A stretch of 12,486 bases of DNA. Source: Fidelibacterota bacterium (GTDB lineage: Bacteria > Fidelibacterota > Marinisomatia > SCGC-AAA003-L08 > GCA-002704045). The notes under the pieces were generated by a model. That model had not been told where the DNA came from, did no database searches, and saw only the letters and a list, made by a program, of their open reading frames with translations. Location of the stretch: the NCBI GenBank assembly GCA_002704045.1, contig PAFF01000050.1, positions 1-12,486 of the forward strand, written 5' to 3'. The first letter of the stretch is position 1; every line of letters starts with the position of its first letter. The translations under genes were made by a program, and so were the position numbers. Shown in pieces: positions 6,905-12,486 of this stretch.

Positions 6905-8663
6905 ATTTAAATTTAATATTATTAAGAGATGATTGAATATTGCTAATTTCAATTAAAATTGATTTTAATTCATCTGATTTTAATATATTGAGACTTTCTC
7001 TTAAAGAGTTTAGTTTTCTTTTAAGGAAACTTTTTTCAATTCTTGTTAAGCATTCTATCGCAGCATCTATTGACAAAATTTTTTTATCAATGTCAAATAT
7101 CAATGCTGCAAATTTTTGTCTATAATTAGCATCTTTTATTCCATCCATTACAACATTAATATCTGGTTTATATTCTGAGTGAAGATGAATAAAAATTTCA
7201 TTAAAAATTGATTTTACTGATTTTGAAATCATCCACTCAGTATTCATATTTTCATATATAAATAATCTTGTTTTGGAATCATTAGAAAAACATATTTGTA
7301 TTAATTCGTCTTCTAGTAAATTATAGTTAGTTAAATCATTATTATTAGTCTTTTTACTTTTTTTATCATAATTAGTTTTAAAAGATTTTTTTGAATTCAT
7401 ATTACTAAGTGATTCAAATAAGGTATTTTCATTTAAATTTGTTACTTTTGCAATTGATCTAATACATAATTCTTTATGGACTGGATCAACAACATCAGAA
7501 ATTTCCTTTAAAATATCATTAACTAAATTTGATATTGAATTTGGGTTTGAATCATCTATATCAGAGTTTTTATACTGAAATTCGAATAAGTTTATGCTAT
7601 TTTTTATTGCGTTTTTTAATGGAATTGGTCCTTCTTTTTGAATCCAATCATCAGGGTCTGTATTTTCAGGGATAACAACAATTTCTGGAAAAAAACCATT
7701 TTTTAAAAGAACGTATCCTGATCTTATCGCTGCATTTTTACCAGCGTTATCACCATCGTAAGCTATTTTTACATTTTTTACGTATTTATTTAATTCAAGA
7801 GCATGGCTATCAGTAAATGACGTACCCGAAACAGCTACAACGTTTTTAATATCATTCTGGAATAATTGTATTAAATCTAGATATCCTTCAACTACGATAG
7901 CAGTATTTTCTTTTGATAGAAAACCTTTTGTATTAGAAAGCCCGTAAAAAACTTTGCTTTTATTATAAATTGGAGTCTCAGAAGAATTTATATACTTAGC
8001 TGGATCGTTACTATCAAATACTCTTCCACCAAATGCGATGATTTTATTGCTTCTATCACTGATTGGAAACATTATTCTATTTCTAAATCTATCATAATAC
8101 CCTTTATCTCCGTTTATAAAAAGACCTGATTGAATTAGAGCATCTGACTTGAAATTATTTTTACGAGTTTCATCAAGCAGGAAAGACCATTTATTTAGAC
8201 TAAATCCAATCTGAAATTCGTTAATTGTATCATTATTTATTCCTCTTTTATTTAAATAATTAAGGATCTGTAAACCTTTGGGAGTTTTTAAATTTTGTTG
8301 GTATAAATTAGCTGCTAAATTGTGTATTTCAAATAATTGAGAAAAAAACTTACTTGACTTTTTTGTTTCCAAGTTAACTTCTATATTATATTTTTCAGCA
8401 AGAAATTTTATTGCTTCAATAAATTCCATTTTTTCAATTTCCATTACGAAATTTATTGTCCCGCCTCCTGAACCACATCCAAAACATTTATATATCTGTT
8501 TATTCGGATTAACGGCAAAAGAAGGTGTTTTTTCCATATGAAAAGGACATAGACCAAAAAAGTTATAACCCCTTTTTGTTAATTGAACATATTCACCAAT
8601 GATATCAACAATATCCACACTACTTCTGACTTGTTCAATTACTTGTTCAGCTATTCTTGCCAT
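6882..8663 (-). CDS. dnaG: DNA primase DnaG
   Basis: Replicative primase of 593 residues, which makes RNA primers at the fork for DNA polymerase III together with the DnaB helicase. The N-terminal CHC2 zinc-binding domain shows Cys39, His42, Cys60 and Cys63 (CPFH...CFGC). The central primase core carries RFRNRIMFPI near 192-201 and GRVF at 213-216. The TOPRIM fold has Glu259 in VVEGYLD, then SGT at 279-281 and the Asp303/Asp305 pair in AYDGDNAGK, which coordinate magnesium. The last ~150 residues are the poorly conserved, Lys/Asn-rich helicase-binding region. Length matches bacterial DnaG (about 580-620). The ATG at 8663 gives the standard MARI start. The FN3 lipoprotein gene begins within its 3' end. 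A 96-bp gap separates it from mutS2, leaving room for its own promoter. rpoD and rpsU, common dnaG neighbours, are absent here. Confidence 0.97.
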   Translation of the reverse strand: MARIAEQVIEQVRSSVDIVDIIGEYVQLTKRGYNFFGLCPFHMEKTPSFAVNPNKQIYKCFGCGSGGGTINFVMEIEKMEFIEAIKFLAEKYNIEVNLETKKSSKFFSQLFEIHNLAANLYQQNLKTPKGLQILNYLNKRGINNDTINEFQIGFSLNKWSFLLDETRKNNFKSDALIQSGLFINGDKGYYDRFRNRIMFPISDRSNKIIAFGGRVFDSNDPAKYINSSETPIYNKSKVFYGLSNTKGFLSKENTAIVVEGYLDLIQLFQNDIKNVVAVSGTSFTDSHALELNKYVKNVKIAYDGDNAGKNAAIRSGYVLLKNGFFPEIVVIPENTDPDDWIQKEGPIPLKNAIKNSINLFEFQYKNSDIDDSNPNSISNLVNDILKEISDVVDPVHKELCIRSIAKVTNLNENTLFESLSNMNSKKSFKTNYDKKSKKTNNNDLTNYNLLEDELIQICFSNDSKTRLFIYENMNTEWMISKSVKSIFNEIFIHLHSEYKPDINVVMDGIKDANYRQKFAALIFDIDKKILSIDAAIECLTRIEKSFLKRKLNSLRESLNILKSDELKSILIEISNIQSSLNNIKFKYDKFNKN

Positions 8664-8759
8664 TTTAACTATTATATTTAAAAATTTGATTCATTTATTG
8701 TATCGCTAAATATAAAGATAAGATAATCAAATATAATCTGCAAAAAATAATATTAATTT
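8664..8759. other. Gap between mutS2 and dnaG, no feature resolved
   Basis: A 96-base AT-rich spacer in an otherwise tight leftward block. I see no strong hairpin with a T run and no convincing -35/-10 pair, so I cannot tell whether dnaG has its own promoter or is read through from mutS2. Confidence 0.4.
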
Positions 8760-11093
8760 TTAAATATTGAATTCAACAATTGTAACACCTGTACCACCAC
8801 TTTCAAGATCGGCAAAATTATAATTTTTTACGAATGATGTATTTTTCAACTCCTCTATGATAGCATTTTGTAATGCTCCTGTTCCTTTCCCGTGAATTAT
8901 ATGAACAAAACTCATTCCTGAAACAAATGATTGGTCAAGAAATGTTCTAGTTTTTTGTAGAGCTTCATCTGTTCTAGTACCTCTTAAATCTATTTTGAAG
9001 CTATTGGGTTTGCTTATTTTGAAATTAGATAAAGTTTTCTTTGTTGATTGATTTTTAATATTTTTAAATAATTTAATCTCACTTATTGGTAACTTAAAAT
9101 TTTTACCTTTTACATCAACATAAACTCTCTTTTTATTATCTGAAAATTTAACTACTGTTCCAAAAGTATTAAAATTCAAAATACTTACAGAATCACCAAC
9201 TTTGATGAATTTATTTTCATTAGATTGTATTTTTTTAGATTTTCGTTTATTAATTTTGGATAAATTTTTATTTATAATATTTTTTGCTTTCTTGATACTT
9301 TCTTTTGATGCGTTATTGGATTTTATGTTAAAGATTAAATTTTCCATTTCTCTTCTTTTTGAAATAATTTCATTTTCGATTCTATTTGTAGAAATATCAT
9401 TTGCATTATCAAATATTTGCTTTATTTCTTTTTCTTTTTTTAAAATTTCATTTTCTTTTCTTTGTATAAAGTTTTCTTTGTCTTGCAATTTGATTTTTAA
9501 ATTATTTAACTGTTGATTTTTTCTTTCTATTTTTTCAATAATATTATCAAAATTTAATATGTTTTTATCGACAATTTTTTTTGCTCTTAATATAATTTTT
9601 TTATCTAATCCAAGTCTTCTTGAAATCTCAAGTGCAAAACTGTTACCAGGTAAACCAAGTTGTAATTGATATGATGGTTTTAATTTTTCATTATTAAAAA
9701 TCATACCACCATTTATAATTTCTTTTTTATCTTGAGCCCAAAGCTTTAATGCGCTCATATGCGTGGTTGATATTACATAAGATTTTTTATGAATGAATTC
9801 TTCAATAATAGCTTGAGATATTGCTGTACCTAATTCTGGTTCTGTACCTGTTCCAAGTTCATCTAAAATGATTAAAGTATCATGATTTGCTAATTCCAAA
9901 ATATACTTTAAATTAGTTATGTGAGCAGAAAATGTTGATAAATCGTTTTCAATTGATTGTCTATCGCCAATATCTGTTAATATATTTTTAAAAAACGGAA
10001 TAACGACTTTTTTAGCAGGCAAATGCATTCCTTGCTTGCACATCAAAGCGAGTAAGCCGATTGTTTTTATTGCTACAGTTTTTCCTCCAGCATTAGGACC
10101 TGATATTATCAGGACCCTATTATCATTTAGATCGCAATTCAATGGAACAACCTTCTTATTTGAAACTAATAGATTAGGATTTTTAGCTTCAACGATATTG
10201 ATTTGATTGTTATTAAAAACTGGTTTACAACAATTGAATTTTTTAGCAAATAATGCCATAGAATTGTGTTGATCAAATTTTATTATAAGATTATAATTCT
10301 TTTGCAGTTCATTTTTATAAGGTGAAAAAAAATTGGTTAATTTTAAAAGAATTTTATTTATCTCTTTTAATTCATTTTGATGTAAAATATCTAAGTTATT
10401 TTTATATTCTACTATTGCGATAGGCTCTACAAATGCAGTCTGTTTAGTCGCAGAGTAACTGTGAATTATACCATTTATTTGCCTTTTATGTGTTGCATTA
10501 AATGCAAGCAAAGATTTGTTATCTTTCCAAACAATTTGATCATTAGATAGCCAATTATTTTTTTTTGATTTAACTAAAATTGAATCAATTTTTTTTTTAA
10601 TTTGTGTTTTAGTTCTATTGATATTTTTTCTAATGATTTTTAATTCTGAACTTGCTGTATCTTTAATTTGAAATTTTTCATCAAAGATATTTTCTATTTT
10701 ATTTTGACCATTTTTTAATACAGTTATTTGTTGTAAAAAATTTTTCCATAAAAAAAAATTTGGATTTTTATTAATTGATATTAATTCATTCGATACAATT
10801 AAAAGATTATATAGTTCTTTAATTTGATTTATGGATAAAGTACTGTTATCTACCATTAAGATAGAAATCCAATTAGTTATTTTAGAAACTTTTAGATTAA
10901 TACCTTTTTCGTTTCTATTCAAGCTATCAAGGATTTCTTGTGTTAAATTTATATTTTCTTCAGCTTGTTGTTGATTTAGTTTAAAATATTTAAATGCATT
11001 TTCTTTTGCCTCTTCACTTTGACAATTATTTTTAATCCATTCTTGAATTTTATAAAAATCTAGATCATCTAAAACCTGGTTAATTTGATTCAT
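8760..11093 (-). CDS. mutS2: MutS2 ATPase with Smr domain
   Basis: MutS2-family protein of 777 residues, close to the usual ~780. It lacks the mismatch-recognition domain of MutS. Known members act in suppressing homologous recombination and, in Firmicutes, in rescuing collided ribosomes. Visible parts: helical N-terminal core/lever region; Walker A GPNAGGKT at 332-339; LSTFSAHI signature; Walker B LIILDELGTGTEPE with Asp411/Glu412; STTHMSALK; a Lys/Glu-rich coiled-coil clamp at about 490-610; a KOW-like strand module around 625-670 (KVGDSVSIL...GTVVKF); and a C-terminal Smr nuclease domain with the DLRG motif at 702-705 and HGKGTGAL at 734-741. All motifs needed for ATPase and Smr function are intact. 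The gene begins five bases after cvpA ends, so the two are likely cotranscribed. Minor shifts in the domain edges are possible. Confidence 0.97.
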   Translation of the reverse strand: MNQINQVLDDLDFYKIQEWIKNNCQSEEAKENAFKYFKLNQQQAEENINLTQEILDSLNRNEKGINLKVSKITNWISILMVDNSTLSINQIKELYNLLIVSNELISINKNPNFFLWKNFLQQITVLKNGQNKIENIFDEKFQIKDTASSELKIIRKNINRTKTQIKKKIDSILVKSKKNNWLSNDQIVWKDNKSLLAFNATHKRQINGIIHSYSATKQTAFVEPIAIVEYKNNLDILHQNELKEINKILLKLTNFFSPYKNELQKNYNLIIKFDQHNSMALFAKKFNCCKPVFNNNQINIVEAKNPNLLVSNKKVVPLNCDLNDNRVLIISGPNAGGKTVAIKTIGLLALMCKQGMHLPAKKVVIPFFKNILTDIGDRQSIENDLSTFSAHITNLKYILELANHDTLIILDELGTGTEPELGTAISQAIIEEFIHKKSYVISTTHMSALKLWAQDKKEIINGGMIFNNEKLKPSYQLQLGLPGNSFALEISRRLGLDKKIILRAKKIVDKNILNFDNIIEKIERKNQQLNNLKIKLQDKENFIQRKENEILKKEKEIKQIFDNANDISTNRIENEIISKRREMENLIFNIKSNNASKESIKKAKNIINKNLSKINKRKSKKIQSNENKFIKVGDSVSILNFNTFGTVVKFSDNKKRVYVDVKGKNFKLPISEIKLFKNIKNQSTKKTLSNFKISKPNSFKIDLRGTRTDEALQKTRTFLDQSFVSGMSFVHIIHGKGTGALQNAIIEELKNTSFVKNYNFADLESGGTGVTIVEFNI

Positions 11094-11098
11094 AATTA

Positions 11099-11644
11099 TT
11101 ATGGAATTGAAGGTTTATCATCAAGATAATTTTCTAATCTTGTTTTTGCAGAGGAAGTTTTTTTATCAAATTCGAAGTTTGTAATAAAATTATTTTTTAT
11201 GATATTGCATATTTGAAATAAAAAAGAATCATTATTTAACCTTTTAAAAGTATTTAAAGTTTGAGGAAATTTTTCTAAAGTGAATATAACTAAGCTAACT
11301 ATTATTAAACCTTTTAATAATCCCAGCAGTAAACCTAAAATCTTATTAAGCCAACCCAGTAGAATGAATTCAAAGAATTTTTGAGTTACTGAAGCAATAA
11401 TACCAATAATGAAAACTACAATTAAAAAAACTGAAAAGTAACTAAAGACATAGAGTAATGGTTCATAACCTATGTATGGTTCGAAAAAAGGTATAAATTG
11501 ATTCCCTGTCTTATTTGATATATATATACCAAAGAAGATACCTATTATTCTACTTACTTCTTTTATAAAACCTTTTCGTGCACCTTTAATCATAAAGTAT
11601 AGTAAAATGATAAATATAATTATGTCAATTGGTGTAAAAATCAT
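11099..11644 (-). CDS. cvpA: CvpA family membrane protein
   Basis: A 181-residue inner-membrane protein of the CvpA family, named for colicin V production in Escherichia coli but widespread and of uncertain biochemical role (envelope homeostasis in some species). Seen: TM1 at 5-19 followed by the family signature GARKGFIKEVSRIIGI (21-36); TM2 about 30-45; TM3 about 62-88 (a long run of V, F, I); and TM4 within GWLNKILGLLLGLLKGLIIVSLVI (97-120), the most recognisable block of the family. A short soluble tail is charged and ends DDKPSIP. It overlaps the stop of yqeY by ATGA and is followed by mutS2 five bases later. cvpA next to mutS2 is a frequent arrangement in bacteria, which supports the call. 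Confidence 0.9.
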   Translation of the reverse strand: MIFTPIDIIIFIILLYFMIKGARKGFIKEVSRIIGIFFGIYISNKTGNQFIPFFEPYIGYEPLLYVFSYFSVFLIVVFIIGIIASVTQKFFEFILLGWLNKILGLLLGLLKGLIIVSLVIFTLEKFPQTLNTFKRLNNDSFLFQICNIIKNNFITNFEFDKKTSSAKTRLENYLDDKPSIP

Positions 11645-12081
11645 TGTGTGAGCAATTCTTTTACGATTTTACTAGCTAATTTACCATCGCCTTTTCCTTG
11701 GATTTTGTTCATGACTAAGCCCATTATTTTTCCTAAATCAGATATTCCATTGGCATCATTGTCATTAATGATTTCAGATATGATATTTTTCATTTCTATA
11801 GATGATAATTGTTTGGGTAGAAAAGATTGAATCAAATCGAGCTCATTTTGTTCAGATTCAACTAAATCCAGTCTTCCCCCATCTTTAAATTGCATTATAG
11901 AATCATTTATTTGTTTTGCCATTTTTTGTAAAATATTAATACACATATCATCTGTTAACTCTGATTTTGAATCGATTTCTTGAGATTTTAATTTTCCGAT
12001 CATATTTCTATATGCAATTACATTTTTTTTATTTCCGGATTTAATTTCATCTTTTAATTTACTTTGTAATAATTTGATCAT
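11641..12081 (-). CDS. yqeY: GatB/YqeY domain protein
   Basis: A 146-residue GatB/YqeY-domain protein, the usual length. The fold matches the tail of the GatB amidotransferase subunit that binds tRNA; stand-alone members have no settled function, though they may bind tRNA. Seen: an N-terminal helical region with RNMIGKLKSQEID, the GGRLDLVESEQNELDLI motif at about 68-84, FLPKQLS at 87-93, and the C-terminal DLGKIMGLVMNKIQGKGDGKLASKIVKELL, a nearly textbook match. The Shine-Dalgarno AAGGTG lies nine bases upstream (complement of 12090-12095), so this is probably the first gene of the leftward block. Its stop codon overlaps the start of cvpA as ATGA, giving translational coupling. Confidence 0.95.
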   Translation of the reverse strand: MIKLLQSKLKDEIKSGNKKNVIAYRNMIGKLKSQEIDSKSELTDDMCINILQKMAKQINDSIMQFKDGGRLDLVESEQNELDLIQSFLPKQLSSIEMKNIISEIINDNDANGISDLGKIMGLVMNKIQGKGDGKLASKIVKELLTQ

Positions 12082-12089
12082 AGTTTTAA

Positions 12090-12095
12090 CACCTT
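12090..12095 (-). promoter_or_regulatory. Shine-Dalgarno of yqeY
   Basis: Reading leftward, AAGGTG in an A-rich stretch lies about nine bases ahead of the ATG at 12081. This fixes the start and marks the beginning of the leftward block. Confidence 0.6.
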
Positions 12096-12149
12096 TTTTA
12101 TAAATAAATTTATAAAATATAAATATATATATAATAATGACTTATTTGA

Positions 12150-12169
12150 AAGAATAAATAAATATTCTT
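12150..12169. repeat. Perfect 7-bp inverted repeat in the divergent intergenic region
   Basis: AAGAATA at 12150-12156 and TATTCTT at 12163-12169, six bases between. It lies 69 bases before yqeY and about 130 before the rightward gene, where an operator would be expected. It is nearly all A and T, so chance is a serious alternative. Confidence 0.25.
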
Positions 12170-12181
12170 AAATTGGTATGA

Positions 12182-12241
12182 TATGTTGGAAAACAAATAC
12201 AAGCTACCATTCACTAGCAGCTATAAATATAGTGTAACATA
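12182..12241 (+). ncRNA. Possible structured leader or short RNA before a terminator
   Basis: TATGTT 12182-12187 can pair with AACATA 12236-12241, enclosing a second helix CACTA 12212-12216 with TAGTG 12230-12234. About 13 bases later a strong terminator begins. A -35-like TTGAAA near 12146 and a -10-like TAAATT near 12169 lie upstream. Together these could produce a short RNA of about 100 bases, or an attenuated leader for the gene at 12302. I do not recognise any known RNA family or riboswitch motif, and the outer helices are short. Confidence 0.3.
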
Positions 12242-12254
12242 ATTCAAAATTTTC

Positions 12255-12279
12255 AAATGCACCATTCGGTGCATTTTTT
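12255..12279 (+). terminator. Intrinsic terminator
   Basis: Stem AAATGCACC (12255-12263), loop ATTC, complementary arm GGTGCATTT (12268-12276), with six T at 12274-12279. It is a compact and GC-containing hairpin in very AT-rich surroundings, a typical rho-independent terminator in the + direction. No + strand gene precedes it in this intergenic region, and the next gene starts 22 bases later, so it either ends a short RNA or controls entry into that gene. Confidence 0.85.
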
Positions 12280-12301
12280 GTATACATAATATTGGAGGGA
12301 T

Positions 12302-12486
12302 ATGCAGGAAACAGTAAGTAAATTGATTGAATTGCAAAAAATAGATTCAAGATTATTAGAAATAGAACAAATCAAAGGGGATTTGCCAAATATTTTAGAA
12401 AAAACAGAATATAAAGTAAATATGCTTCAAAATGATGTATCTAATAATAATGATGAAATAAGAAATATTGAAAAACAAATAAGAGA
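12302..12486 (+). CDS. Coiled-coil/C4 zinc-ribbon family protein, 5' end only
   Basis: Only the first 61 codons are present; the gene continues past the window. The reading MQETVSKLIELQKIDSRLLE is the typical start of the family of about 240 residues with a long N-terminal coiled coil and a C-terminal zinc ribbon of two Cys pairs (CT398-like; probable nucleic-acid binding). The visible part is Glu/Lys/Asn-rich and strongly helical, consistent with the coiled coil; the zinc ribbon would lie outside. GGAGGG at 12294-12299 is a strong Shine-Dalgarno, though spaced tightly (about 2-3 bases) from the ATG. The gene runs divergently from yqeY and lies just behind an intrinsic terminator, so it may be attenuated. 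The family assignment rests on the N-terminus only. Confidence 0.72.
   Translation, partial: MQETVSKLIELQKIDSRLLEIEQIKGDLPNILEKTEYKVNMLQNDVSNNNDEIRNIEKQIR

Noticed and set aside
6905..6952. Upstream start for the FN3 lipoprotein
   Set aside because: It deepens the overlap with dnaG to 71 bases and puts an extra hydrophobic segment before a complete signal peptide.
6940..7125. 61-codon + strand frame inside dnaG
   Set aside because: Antisense to the DnaG C-terminal region, no ribosome site.
9202..9516. 104-codon + strand frame inside mutS2
   Set aside because: It is antisense to the Lys/Glu-rich coiled-coil clamp, which reads as Phe/Leu/Ser on the other strand; a compositional shadow.
11648..11830. 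60-codon + strand frame inside yqeY
   Set aside because: Antisense to the most conserved part of YqeY; a shadow of that conservation.

Overview
The window is very AT-rich (roughly a quarter GC) and reads with the standard bacterial code. The best guess for its source is a marine member of Candidatus Marinimicrobia (SAR406), or otherwise a related Fibrobacteres–Chlorobi–Bacteroidetes-type lineage. The reasons are the base composition, the secreted protein carrying an internal dockerin pair plus a cysteine-rich 'GCQDPSACNYD' segment, and the small lipoproteins built from FN3 and LamG modules. This taxonomic call is inference from style; no marker gene was compared.

Left part (about 71-2587, all + strand): a CrtC/AttH-type lipocalin-fold lipoprotein; a 95-residue acidic protein of unknown function with a strong Shine-Dalgarno; a SRAP-domain (HMCES/YedK) protein that covalently caps abasic sites in single-stranded DNA; and a small hydrophobic membrane protein. 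Middle part (2624-4801, + strand): a large secreted zincin metalloprotease with embedded dockerin repeats, initiated at TTG behind a good ribosome binding site. It is followed by an unusual hairpin element (a 17-18 bp arm closing a 47-nt structured loop and ending in a T run), then a small membrane protein.

Right part (4803-12081, all - strand; read from right to left): yqeY, cvpA, mutS2, then a 96-bp gap, dnaG, an FN3-repeat lipoprotein and a LamG lipoprotein. yqeY/cvpA and FN3/LamG each share an ATGA stop/start overlap, mutS2 lies 4-5 bp from cvpA, and the FN3 gene starts inside the end of dnaG. The block is therefore probably one or two transcripts that join replication and DNA-maintenance housekeeping genes to two lineage-specific surface lipoproteins. 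At the far right a divergent intergenic region (12082-12301) holds a strong intrinsic terminator on the + strand. It lies just in front of the 5' end of a coiled-coil/C4-zinc-ribbon family gene that runs off the window.

The window is mostly a conserved housekeeping locus with lineage-specific surface proteins. I see no CRISPR array, transposase, integrase, tRNA, rRNA, toxin-antitoxin pair or recognisable defence system. The items most worth a second look are the structured hairpin element at 4362-4445, the dockerin-bearing metalloprotease, and the possible short RNA or attenuator in front of the last gene.
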